This document shows positions 1 to 8,046 of a DNA stretch of 64,000 nucleotides, piece by piece. Position 1 is the first letter of the stretch, and each line of letters opens with the position of its first letter. The DNA lies in contig NZ_CAKMMW010000001.1 of the NCBI RefSeq assembly GCF_927798215.1, forward strand, positions 434,001 through 498,000, in the 5' to 3' direction. The notes under the pieces are model-generated. The model saw only the letters and a list, made by a program, of their open reading frames with translations. It had not been told where the DNA came from and did no database searches. Both the position numbers and the translations under genes were made by a program. Source of the stretch: Paenibacillus_E allorhizoplanae (GTDB lineage: Bacteria > Bacillota > Bacilli > Paenibacillales > NBRC-103111).

Positions 1-224
1 ATAATGCTACGAAATAATAAATCCGCCACTTCACTTGACGTTTCTAAATGATTTTCATAGGTTTGCGCATTCGTTTCCATCAGTGTGTTCTTGGCAATAT
101 CGAAAGACATATATCCTACAATCATAATTGGAGGCAAAGAGATAACGATCATTGCAACGAGAAACCGACTTCGAAGCCGCTGTAAACGGAATTTCGATAC
201 GAGATACCGCAATCTGTTTTTCAT
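1..224 (-). CDS. Membrane sensor histidine kinase (YesM-like), 5' end only
   Basis: The frame that opens at the ATG at 224 stays open to the left edge (74 codons), so only the N-terminus is present. It begins with a basic stretch (about residues 1-20, many Arg/Lys), followed by one hydrophobic segment (about 21-40, including MIVISLPPIMIVGYMS). A polar helical stretch follows that would lie outside the cell. This is the usual start of YesM-type kinases (TM, sensor domain, TM, HAMP, HisKA-like kinase) in Paenibacillus. A purine-rich GGGATGGGGG precedes the ATG. The kinase domain is outside the window, so the family call is inference; a membrane-bound AraC regulator or a chemoreceptor could start in the same way. 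Confidence 0.6.
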   Translation of the reverse strand, partial: MKNRLRYLVSKFRLQRLRSRFLVAMIVISLPPIMIVGYMSFDIAKNTLMETNAQTYENHLETSSEVADLLFRSI

Positions 225-552
225 ATTGTGCATCCCCCATCCCTTGTTGTATGTATCATGAAATAACCTGAGAGCTATACAGGTATTATAACTAGATCAA
301 CCCTAATTACATAATGTGCTTATTTTTTGGGTGAGTGTCCGTTTTTTTTGGAAAGGGTATCGAGACGCCTTGCTTCGAATGACAAAAAGAAGTTTTCAGT
401 TAATTTCCCCCACTTCCTTATGTGGATTGTCCCTCTCTCTCGATCAAAGCCGAGAATGTAAAGATTCTATCTCTCAGGGATAGTTATGTGTATTTTAAAG
501 GATAACAACCAGAAGACATATTTTTTGAAACAACTACGTAAATGCACAATAA
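225..552. other. Intergenic region without recognised genes
   Basis: This AT-rich stretch separates the kinase start from the SLH remnant and its terminator. It must hold the promoter of the leftward kinase gene. I see short imperfect inverted repeats around 455-485 but no convincing coding frame, riboswitch or RNA gene. Confidence 0.4.
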
Positions 553-590
553 AATAAGCCCGTGCACTCACTAAAGTGCACAGGCTTATT
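553..590 (-). terminator. Intrinsic terminator-like hairpin downstream of the SLH remnant
   Basis: An inverted repeat pairs AATAAGCC-C-GTGCAC with GTGCAC-A-GGCTTATT around an 8-nt loop, with one mismatch. On the minus strand it is followed by a T-rich run. It lies just after the stop of the SLH fragment at 597, so it is probably the surviving terminator of the ancestral gene. Confidence 0.7.
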
Positions 591-596
591 TCTATA

Positions 597-821
597 TCAC
601 GCCTTTTTGGTTAGTTGCAAGAAACGCTCCAGCATGGTCGCCGCTTGCGCGCGCGTAGCCGGCACCGCTGGAGACAGTAATTCGCCATCGAGACCGTTTA
701 CTAATCCGCTTTGCAGCGCTGCGGCCATCTCTGGTCGCGCCCATACGATGCTGCTGCTGTCTTTGAACTTCGCAAGAAGTCTTCTGTCTCCTGTTAAGTC
801 ATTGTCTCGATGCTTCAGGTA
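597..821 (-). pseudogene. C-terminal remnant of an S-layer homology (SLH) domain protein
   Basis: On the minus strand a 74-codon frame without a plausible start ends at the TGA at 597-599. Its translation carries the hallmarks of a single SLH repeat: KFKDSSSIVWARPEMAAALQ, then SGLVNGLDG, and a final ATRAQAATMLERFL. SLH domains anchor exported proteins to pyruvylated secondary cell-wall polymers, and they normally come in threes at a protein terminus. Here the upstream frame is closed by a TAA at 822-824 and no other SLH repeat follows on that side. It is therefore a decayed 3' fragment of a surface protein gene. The plus-strand frame over the same bases is only its complement. Confidence 0.7.
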
Positions 822-892
822 TTAGATTAGGGCTGTATAGTTATGGGAATATTCGACTTATGTAAACGAACTGTTAATCTTAACTTCACGTG

Positions 893-959
893 CTGCTGCG
901 AAATCGCCAAATCCCCCGTTATAGCGGGGCGAAACCTAGGAAAATAGCGTTCGCAGCAG
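893..959. repeat. Nested inverted repeat of unknown function
   Basis: The outer arms CTGCTGCGAA (893-902) and TTCGCAGCAG (950-959) are perfect complements. Inside them CCCCCGTTATAGCGGGG forms a second GC-rich stem. The structure sits about 100 bp upstream of the GntR start in otherwise AT-rich DNA. It has no T-run, so it is not an ordinary terminator. It could be a dispersed palindromic repeat, a structured leader RNA or a scar of a mobile element. Confidence 0.5.
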
Positions 960-1061
960 GCGAGTAATTTCAATTTTTCTTCATCCACTTTATATTCAGC
1001 TTACATACATCATGCATAATAGACATTATCGACTCTACTTGAAAAGGCGGCTTGTAATGAA

Positions 1062-1760
1062 ATGACTTCACTTGTACCCGATGCACGGAACACATCGAAC
1101 CAATTAGGCTCAGCTAAGTCTTCCCTTGAAAAATTAGCCTATCAACAAATTCGCGAGAATATAATCAATGGTCATTTCCTGCCAAGCACACTGCTTTCGG
1201 AAAATGAGCTGGCTGAGCAACTCGGCATGAGCCGCACGCCAATTCGAGCAGCGATTTCCCTCTTAGAGACAGAGGGATTCGTCGAATCGATTCGAGGACG
1301 CGGAGTCTTCGTAAAGGAGATCTCGTTTCGGGAGTTTCACGACATGTTCGAATTCCTGGCCTCGATGCAGCTGTACAGCCTCGAAATCGCTGCGTTCAGG
1401 AAGCTCAGCTTTAATCTGCCTGAGCTGGAATACCTTCTCGCAAGACAGCTGAGTGCTTCGGAAGCGGACGACTACCGCACCTATTACGAATGCGGCCTTC
1501 TCTTTATTGAAACCATGCTGCTACCTCTAAAGAATGCGAACATGCTGCATGTTCTCGAGCAAATTAAAGGGAAATATATGTTCAAAATTATTTCCTACCG
1601 CAAGCTGCATGTCCACACGTTGCCGAAACCGCAGCAATCGGTAGAATTCAATCAACGCATCTATGATGCGCTTGCAGCAGGAGATTTGGACGAAGCGAAG
1701 AGAATCATTCTAGAGCTCATCGAACAGACACGTCAGCAATTTCAGTCTTTTGGGATTTAA
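1062..1760 (+). CDS. GntR-family transcriptional regulator, FadR/FCD-like subgroup
   Basis: A 232-residue DNA-binding regulator. The N-terminal winged helix (about residues 22-90) reads YQQIRENIINGHFLPSTLLS, then ENELAEQLGMSRTPIRAAIS and LETEGFVESIRGRGVFV, the classic GntR signature. The C-terminal part (about 95-230) is all-helical and of the length expected for an FCD-type effector domain, which usually binds small organic acids. An ATG at 1057 is followed at once by a stop, so 1062 is used, with AAAAGGCGG as a weak ribosome site. The gene stands alone, with its own terminator downstream, and does not overlap the germination operon. Its targets are not evident from the context. Confidence 0.88.
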   Translation: MTSLVPDARNTSNQLGSAKSSLEKLAYQQIRENIINGHFLPSTLLSENELAEQLGMSRTPIRAAISLLETEGFVESIRGRGVFVKEISFREFHDMFEFLASMQLYSLEIAAFRKLSFNLPELEYLLARQLSASEADDYRTYYECGLLFIETMLLPLKNANMLHVLEQIKGKYMFKIISYRKLHVHTLPKPQQSVEFNQRIYDALAAGDLDEAKRIILELIEQTRQQFQSFGI

Positions 1761-1778
1761 TACAGGTCAAGGGTAACG

Positions 1779-1820
1779 AAAAGCCTGTGCGTACCGAATC
1801 TCGGTCTCGCACAGGCTTTT
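1779..1820 (+). terminator. Intrinsic terminator after the GntR gene
   Basis: A perfect 13-bp inverted repeat, AAAAGCCTGTGCG / CGCACAGGCTTTT, surrounds a 16-nt loop. It starts 19 bases after the stop codon and ends in a T-run. Confidence 0.88.
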
Positions 1821-2059
1821 CAATCGTAAATATAACGATTCCATCAAGATGGCCTCGAATCTGTCATAAAGACGATCAACATCTTCCTTGTGACATTTAC
1901 TATGATGTCGCGAGCGACCCTAGAATTGGAAATCATCAAGCATTTTTCTAGTAAAAAAGAGCTCCGATACCTGCAGTTATTCAAATGAAATATTAGGAAA
2001 TAATTATGAGATCATTTGCTAATAATAGATAAAGTTACTAACCGCGGGGTGTTAATGAT

Positions 2060-3571
2060 ATGAATCAGAATAGGAAAATAAACCAGACGCTCATGAAACC
2101 TGATGCCCCTTCACTTTTCCTAGAACCAGGAGATCTCGAATTTTTAATAACGCAGATTCAAGTACACTTATCCTATACAGAAGACCTTAATGTTCATCAA
2201 CTCGTATTTAACAATCAACAGTGTGCTTTGGTTTATTTGGAATCGCTTGTCAACCAAGAGTTTATTCAAACCAGTATTATTAATCCCCTCTTGGCCTCAA
2301 ATACGAATGATGCCGATGTCGAACAAATCGTAACTACCATGGAAATCACCAAATCTTCCGATGTGATCATAATTGGCAAGGGTTTACTACATGGATCCTG
2401 CATCATGGTCATGGAGAATGAGTCCATAGCAAACCTGATGTTCGTCGGACAAACTCAGGGTCGATCCATTCAAGAACCAAAATCAGAACAAATCATTCAG
2501 GGATCACATGAAGGCTTCATTGAGCGTATCAGTACAAATATTAATTTGCTTCGAAATCGTATCAAGAGCCCTAAGTTAACGGTAAAGTACTTTACCATAG
2601 GTCATCTCACCAATACGAAAGTAGCCCTGATCTTCATGGATCAGGTTGCTGATCCAGCCATTGTAGCCGAATGTGAAAGGCGGATACGATCCATCGATCT
2701 GGATTATCTGTATTCCGTTTCTGCTATAGACGAGTCGATCGAGGAGCATCCGTTTTCGCCATTTCCGCAGTCCATGCAGACCGAGAGACCGGACCGCGCG
2801 GTTTCGTACTTAATGGAGGGGAGAATAACGATTATCGTTGACGGGAGTCCCAGTGTTTTGGTGCTTCCTATCACGTTTTTCGCTTTCTATCAGTCCCCTG
2901 ACGATTACAACAATCGCTGGATTACAGGAACTTTTTTCCGCTTCATTCGATTAATAAGCTTTATATTGGCCATCTCTTTACCCGCCATTTATATTGCTAC
3001 CGTGTCGTTCAACTCTGAAGTGCTGCCTATTGGCATCCTCTATTCCGTTAAGGTCTCGTTAACTTATGTACCATTACCACCCATTTTGGAAGCGATCATG
3101 ATGCAACTCATACTTGAACTGCTGAAAGAAGCTTCCATTCGATTACCCACGCCGATTGCTCAAACCATTGGTATTGTCGGGGGGTTAGTTATCGGTACAG
3201 CTGTAGTCGAAGCGCATTTGGTTTCACATACCATGATCGTTGTCATTGGATTGACGGCAATTGCCTCTTTCGCTACGCCGATTAATGAGCTGGGAACTAG
3301 CTTGCGGATTTTAGGCTTTCCAACCATGCTTGCCGCTTCCTTGTTTGGCTTTTTCGGCATTTCCATCATGATGATGGTCATCTTTATTCACCTTTGTAAA
3401 TTAGAGACATTAGGTGTCCCTTATTTCGAACCGTTCGGACCTTACCTCGGCAAGAAACGCCTAAAAGACATTTTTATCAGTCTCCCTAGCTGGAAATTGA
3501 ATAAAATCCCAAAAAATAAAGAACCAGGAACGGTCAAACATTCATTCTTCGTGAGGTGGAAGCGTCCTTGA
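2060..3571 (+). CDS. Spore germinant receptor A subunit (GerA family)
   Basis: The A subunit of a Ger-type nutrient germinant receptor in the spore inner membrane; such receptors sense amino acids or sugars and start germination. The 503-residue protein has the GerA layout: a hydrophilic N-terminal domain (about 1-290) and a C-terminal half with several membrane segments (about 295-450) containing EVLPIGILYSVKVSLTYVPL. The conserved stretch KLTVKYFTIGHLTNTKVALI is in the cytoplasmic part. It is the first gene of an operon whose next two genes encode the B and C subunits, each overlapping its predecessor. An ATG at 2052 runs into a stop, so 2060 is the start. Expression under a forespore sigma factor is likely from the family, but I could not identify the promoter. 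Confidence 0.95.
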   Translation: MNQNRKINQTLMKPDAPSLFLEPGDLEFLITQIQVHLSYTEDLNVHQLVFNNQQCALVYLESLVNQEFIQTSIINPLLASNTNDADVEQIVTTMEITKSSDVIIIGKGLLHGSCIMVMENESIANLMFVGQTQGRSIQEPKSEQIIQGSHEGFIERISTNINLLRNRIKSPKLTVKYFTIGHLTNTKVALIFMDQVADPAIVAECERRIRSIDLDYLYSVSAIDESIEEHPFSPFPQSMQTERPDRAVSYLMEGRITIIVDGSPSVLVLPITFFAFYQSPDDYNNRWITGTFFRFIRLISFILAISLPAIYIATVSFNSEVLPIGILYSVKVSLTYVPLPPILEAIMMQLILELLKEASIRLPTPIAQTIGIVGGLVIGTAVVEAHLVSHTMIVVIGLTAIASFATPINELGTSLRILGFPTMLAASLFGFFGISIMMMVIFIHLCKLETLGVPYFEPFGPYLGKKRLKDIFISLPSWKLNKIPKNKEPGTVKHSFFVRWKRP

Positions 3572-4653
3572 ATGCAACAATCAGTAGATCCCATTTGTTT
3601 TTTTTGATCATCAAGACGCAAATCGGGATCGGCCTCCTGTCCTTGCCTTCGAAGATTCAAAGCACGGCGAAAGGGGATGCCTGGATCTCCGTTCTTATTG
3701 CCGGCCTGGCTATACAGTTCATACTTCTCGTATACTGGCGTCTGCTCGTGAAGTTTCCCAATCAAACGCTAAGGGACATTACAATTCGAGTGTTAGGCCG
3801 CTATTTAGGGAAAGCTCTTAACTTCATCTACTTTGTTTTCTTTATAGCCATCGCGGGTTACGCGAGTGCGCTCTATACACAATTGATCAAAACATGGATG
3901 CTTTCGCTTACACCAAGTTGGGTCATCCTTCTGCTTATTATAGGCACCAGTGTTTATTTAGCCCTAGAAAGCTTAAGCATCATTGCCAGATTTTTCATCT
4001 TAACGGCTGTCCTTTTTATCTTTTTGTTTCTGATCAGTTTGTTGAATTTTACGAATGATGTGCAGCTTTCAAACATTTTACCCGTAGGTCAATCAGGTGT
4101 GAAACATATTTTACTGGGAAGTGAAAAGACGTTCTTCTCCATGCTTGGCTTTGAAGTGGTCCTCTTTTTCTCCGCCCATGTTCAGCAAACACCAAAAGGA
4201 TTGTTACGCGTATACACGATAACCAATTGCTTCGTCACCCTGTTTTATACGTACTTCGTTTTCCTTTGTCTAGTCGGGTTTAGCCCAAAGGCGCTAGAAC
4301 AAGTAAATGAACCCGTTTTGTTTATTTTCAAAGGATTAACGTATCAATTGTTTGACCGATTGGATCTGATTTTTCTAACGGTATGGATTGTCCCTATGAC
4401 GGCCACGATCGTTTCTTATCTGTGCATCGCTGGCAAAAGTCTAACGACCACACAATCCTCATACCGAATGATGGTGGGTAGCAGCGGTCTACTTATCTTT
4501 TTGTTAGCTTGGTATTTAACAACGCTAGAGAATTTCGATGCATTCAGCAAATGGTTAGAATATAGTTACTTCATTATGATTACACTGATTCCAATTGTGT
4601 TGTGGTTGTTGTCCTTTCTTCTAAAACACACAAAAAAGGTCGGGGCCATATGA
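3568..4653 (+). CDS. Spore germinant receptor B subunit (GerAB/GerKB family)
   Basis: An integral membrane subunit of about 361 residues with roughly ten hydrophobic segments, related to amino acid/polyamine (APC) permeases. In this family it contributes the germinant-binding site. The N-terminal stretch SRSHLFFLIIKTQIGIGLLS is typical. I chose TTG at 3568: it lies 8 bases after a strong GAGGTGG and forms a TTGA overlap with the stop of the A-subunit gene, which implies translational coupling. A GTG at 3556 is in frame but has no comparable ribosome site, and it would add four residues (VEAS). The next gene overlaps its stop as ATGA. Confidence 0.93.
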   Translation: MNATISRSHLFFLIIKTQIGIGLLSLPSKIQSTAKGDAWISVLIAGLAIQFILLVYWRLLVKFPNQTLRDITIRVLGRYLGKALNFIYFVFFIAIAGYASALYTQLIKTWMLSLTPSWVILLLIIGTSVYLALESLSIIARFFILTAVLFIFLFLISLLNFTNDVQLSNILPVGQSGVKHILLGSEKTFFSMLGFEVVLFFSAHVQQTPKGLLRVYTITNCFVTLFYTYFVFLCLVGFSPKALEQVNEPVLFIFKGLTYQLFDRLDLIFLTVWIVPMTATIVSYLCIAGKSLTTTQSSYRMMVGSSGLLIFLLAWYLTTLENFDAFSKWLEYSYFIMITLIPIVLWLLSFLLKHTKKVGAI

Positions 4654-5774
4654 GAAAAAAACGAGCGCTTTTCTTCTGTTTCATCCTGATACTGCTGACC
4701 ACGACAGGCTGCTGGGACACTCAACTTTTGACGACTAAAAAAATTGTCAATGGAGTAAGCCTCGATGTTGCCAAAGATAACCAAATTTCAGGGACGGTTA
4801 GAGCGATCATTCTAGAAAGCAAAGGCGGTGGACAATTCGATGTCAAGGATGAACTCATGCAAGCAACTGGGAAAACCGTCTTCGAATTGGGACTTTCCAT
4901 CGATAGTATGCTCCCTGGAACGGTTGAAGCAACCAAGACACATGTTATCATCCTCGGTGAGGAACTAGCCAAAAAAGGAATAATGACACCTTTAGAGTTT
5001 TTTTACCGTATTCCGAGAAGCTATCTGATAACAAATGTTCTAATAAGTACTGGTTTAGCTTCTGACGTTCTATCCTTTGATAAAATTGAAACGAATCCAA
5101 CTGCTTTTGGCATCAAGCAAATGCTTGACGGAGCCGTGAGAGCCACGGTTGTACATGAGCAATCACTCTATTCCATTTGGACTCAGATCTTTGACCCTGG
5201 CGTGGACACCGTGATACCTATGATCAGTAAAGTCAAAAACAAAGCCTTAATTATTGACAGTTCTGGATTAATGGACGGAGATAAATTCACAGGAGTGACT
5301 TTGCCTCGCGATGATAGTACCTTATTATTGCTTTTACAAGATAAGTTAGACAAACATGCCTTCATGGACATCCCTATCCAACAGGATTCTGGGCAGGAAA
5401 CGACCAAGCTCTCGTTAGACGTACGCAAATTAAAAAGAGCATTCGATGTCTCTGTTGATCCAATTACGAGAGAAATCGAATGCTCTATTCAACTTGACCT
5501 CTATGGCATGATTTCGAGTTACCCGGCAAATATGGGACATAAAATCGATCGTGAGAAGCTAAGCAAGACATTATCAGAAACATTAAACAAACAAGCCGTA
5601 CGAGTCACCCATACATTACTGGAAGCGAACTGTGATGCGCTTGGTATCGGCAGACAGTTAAGAGTGCATCACAATAAGCTATGGAATAATATGATCTGGA
5701 AGGACGAATATAAGAACGTAAAGTTTAAAACGAATGTTCAAATCCATATCACGAGTACAGGAATTATTAACTGA
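4650..5774 (+). CDS. Spore germinant receptor C subunit, lipoprotein (GerAC/GerKC family)
   Basis: A lipid-anchored subunit of the germinant receptor, 374 residues from the ATG at 4650. That ATG overlaps the B-subunit stop (ATGA) and gives a proper signal peptide: basic MRKKR, a hydrophobic core, then TTTGCWD with the lipidated Cys. The GCWD motif followed by KKIVNGVSLDVAKDNQISGT is characteristic of GerAC proteins. The C-terminal domain contains the family-typical basic helix near DREKLSKTLSETLNKQAVRV. An ATG at 4602 is in frame but would put 16 polar residues ahead of the signal peptide. The A-B-C order is complete, so this is probably a functional receptor; its germinant cannot be read from sequence. 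Confidence 0.93.
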   Translation: MRKKRALFFCFILILLTTTGCWDTQLLTTKKIVNGVSLDVAKDNQISGTVRAIILESKGGGQFDVKDELMQATGKTVFELGLSIDSMLPGTVEATKTHVIILGEELAKKGIMTPLEFFYRIPRSYLITNVLISTGLASDVLSFDKIETNPTAFGIKQMLDGAVRATVVHEQSLYSIWTQIFDPGVDTVIPMISKVKNKALIIDSSGLMDGDKFTGVTLPRDDSTLLLLLQDKLDKHAFMDIPIQQDSGQETTKLSLDVRKLKRAFDVSVDPITREIECSIQLDLYGMISSYPANMGHKIDREKLSKTLSETLNKQAVRVTHTLLEANCDALGIGRQLRVHHNKLWNNMIWKDEYKNVKFKTNVQIHITSTGIIN

Positions 5775-5833
5775 GTCCCATGTCGCGGTACAGCTAAAAA
5801 CTAGTTCCTCTCCATCTTGCTGTTTGTGGGAAC

Positions 5834-7894
5834 TTAATTTTGTTCTATAGCGAAATGAAGGGTTATTGGTTTACTTGCATCCTTGCTAATCCACTGTGCT
5901 AAGCGATAATTGCCATTACGATTCGGCATTAGCGAAGGAAGAACTTCAAGTTCAATGTCTTCGGATTCTGAATGTGGTTGGATTGCATATACAGCATTCG
6001 AATAATGGACGAACAGCTTATTGCCTTCGACACGGATGATCGATTCATCCGTTCCGTTGGACACTAACACCGGTACGGTTACACCGACACCGGTTAGTTC
6101 CGCAGCCTCTGCCGCTTCTACCAACCATGACGTTGTTACTCCCTCGTTAGCGACCCGATATAATTCTGTGATCGCTGCTACGCCTTCGATGCCTGGCCTT
6201 GGCAGCATATCCGCGATGGCACGCAAGAGGACTGGATGCATAGTTGGATCTGGGTCACGCAAATCCATATCATTCAGCTGTTGAAGTCCTGTAGATGCAT
6301 AGCGAATTTGGAAGGACAGCACATCACCAGCTTCATCTTTATTTTCAACTGACGCATGCCAATGCATCTTCTCATCCTTGGTCGGCGTCCCGTCCTCATT
6401 CAACGATGCAAAGGTTTCGTGATTTCTTCGGCCATAGTTGGCTAATCTGTGCCAAGTACCGTACCCATCTCGCCATGTCAGACCAATAGCTGCCGGCGTG
6501 TGCGGGCGTGGTATGTTCTGTTTGGCCACTAAATAATTCATGTGAAGATTACCGCTGAGCCCAGCTATCCCCATGGAGAGCGCGGTTTCTTCTTTCACCT
6601 CCGCTTTATGCAGCCTCACCCAGCCGGTTGCATCATGCCCCATTTGCGCAGCTGTATCCATCACGAGATGATAGGCGCCTTGCCGTGGTCCAGTCGTGGC
6701 ATAGATGCGATTAAAGGATTCAATTGGAACAACATATCCCCCCATATCCGCAGGCGTTGGCTTCTCGGGGATGCTTTCGTCCGCACATTCATAGCAAGAA
6801 GCCGCAATTTGCGCAGCATATAAGCTGTAGGTCGAGTAATACGCATAGAACTCCCAACCGTTACGCAGTTCACTGCTGAACCGATTCTTCAACAATCGGA
6901 ACTCGGCAGGATCCTCGATCCAGCGCTGAATGGATCCAAGTGCTTTTCGAGCAGCTCGCTTAAAGGTACCTGCCCATGCTAGATCTCCCGCTTGCGCATA
7001 TCGCGTAGCTTCCCGTTCACAGAGATTGGCAAAGGTCAACTCATTCCAAATAATCTGGTTACTTCTGCCGCCGCAGCTCGTGCCCCCCGTGCTAGATTGC
7101 ATAAATAGCATGGTTTGAGCACCTTTGCGAAGCTGAGATTCAAGAAATAGCTTCCATTCACCGTTATATCCGGCGTCTAGTAAGCCACTAAGCTGCTGCC
7201 GCGCAGCCATGTCATAAACCGCCGGAAGATTAGGATCACGGTATAGCCCTTCTGGCGTGAACCGCGTCATTTGCGGTTGTAAATATGTCTCGATAAAAGC
7301 GTCTGACTTCGTCAAACCCTCGCTGAACCGCATCATTTCGCCATGCATCGCATAAGTAGCCCAGTTACGGATCGTACGAATGTCGGGGAAATTGCGGATC
7401 GTTTGGCTATACGTTAACTCAGGCTCAATTTGCGACAAATGCTTCTGCCATCTGTCACTACGCTCACGTCCTGCCATTTCCACAAGAAGCTGATATGCTC
7501 TAACCAGCATATGAGAAGTGAAATCAGCATGATCATCTGGGACTTTATTCTCGCCTAAACATTGGCTAGCCCAATCCATCGCTAGCATAATCTGATCTTG
7601 CAGATCCCTACAACGGCCGTTTGCTACTAAAATAGCCCCGGCTTTCACAAATGCAGCCGTGGCAAATTCGTGCTCTTTCCCATCCTTAGGCTCCAAAACC
7701 CCTCCGTATTCACTTAGATAAGGAACAAATTGACGAACACGCGCTTCGGCAAAGTCCAAATATCGATCACGAGATAGCCCAGTTTCTGTGATCTCATTGT
7801 TTTTGCTGTTTTCTTTGAAGGCGTCGATATGTGATTGTATAGGATTAGACCCAAATAATCGTTCGATATATGCTAATTCTTGTGTTGAAAACAT
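5834..7894 (-). CDS. Uncharacterised protein of a polysaccharide-lyase operon (probable alpha/alpha-toroid)
   Basis: I do not recognise a named family with certainty. The 686-residue protein has no signal peptide, so it is probably cytoplasmic. The first two thirds (about 1-410) look all-helical, with repeated paired helices as in alpha/alpha-toroid glycan enzymes. The last third is richer in beta strands, as in the C-terminal sandwich of many lyases. A block likely to be at the active site is SCGGRSNQIIWNE (about residues 270-283). Other conserved-looking spots are GATGWVRLH and the strand-rich tail. GGAGG lies 6 bases before the ATG. It is the last gene after the heparinase-like and beta-helix genes, which suggests action on the same uronate-containing glycan. 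Lyase or hydrolase activity is inference. Confidence 0.75.
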   Translation of the reverse strand: MFSTQELAYIERLFGSNPIQSHIDAFKENSKNNEITETGLSRDRYLDFAEARVRQFVPYLSEYGGVLEPKDGKEHEFATAAFVKAGAILVANGRCRDLQDQIMLAMDWASQCLGENKVPDDHADFTSHMLVRAYQLLVEMAGRERSDRWQKHLSQIEPELTYSQTIRNFPDIRTIRNWATYAMHGEMMRFSEGLTKSDAFIETYLQPQMTRFTPEGLYRDPNLPAVYDMAARQQLSGLLDAGYNGEWKLFLESQLRKGAQTMLFMQSSTGGTSCGGRSNQIIWNELTFANLCEREATRYAQAGDLAWAGTFKRAARKALGSIQRWIEDPAEFRLLKNRFSSELRNGWEFYAYYSTYSLYAAQIAASCYECADESIPEKPTPADMGGYVVPIESFNRIYATTGPRQGAYHLVMDTAAQMGHDATGWVRLHKAEVKEETALSMGIAGLSGNLHMNYLVAKQNIPRPHTPAAIGLTWRDGYGTWHRLANYGRRNHETFASLNEDGTPTKDEKMHWHASVENKDEAGDVLSFQIRYASTGLQQLNDMDLRDPDPTMHPVLLRAIADMLPRPGIEGVAAITELYRVANEGVTTSWLVEAAEAAELTGVGVTVPVLVSNGTDESIIRVEGNKLFVHYSNAVYAIQPHSESEDIELEVLPSLMPNRNGNYRLAQWISKDASKPITLHFAIEQN

Positions 7895-8006
7895 ACACTA
7901 CCTCCAAAACGATGACTGTATTCTTACGAAATTCGAAATTCCCACAGAAATATAATAAATGTATATTAATGTAAATTGATCTGTTTGCCAGTTCGAACTA
8001 AAGACA

Positions 8007-8034
8007 GGACTGGAGCGTTCCCCGCTCCAAGTCC
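8007..8034 (-). terminator. Hairpin downstream of the beta-helix gene
   Basis: GGACTGGAGCG pairs with CGCTCC-A-AGTCC (one bulged base). On the minus strand it is followed by TGTCTTT. It lies 13-40 bases after the stop of the beta-helix gene and before the ribosome site of the next gene, so it may only partly stop transcription. Confidence 0.65.
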
Positions 8035-8046
8035 ACTCTTACCGTT

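Noticed and set aside
55..240. Minus-strand frame of 61 codons at the left edge
   Set aside because: Another frame of the same strand, starting at 224, has a convincing membrane-segment protein and stays open to the edge.
562..825. Plus-strand open frame of 87 codons
   Set aside because: It starts inside the terminator hairpin, and the minus strand over the same bases has clear SLH-domain sequence; this is the complement of that fragment.
893..959. Cyclic-di-GMP or other known riboswitch
   Set aside because: The conserved bases of the riboswitch classes I know are not present, and the next gene is a stand-alone GntR regulator.
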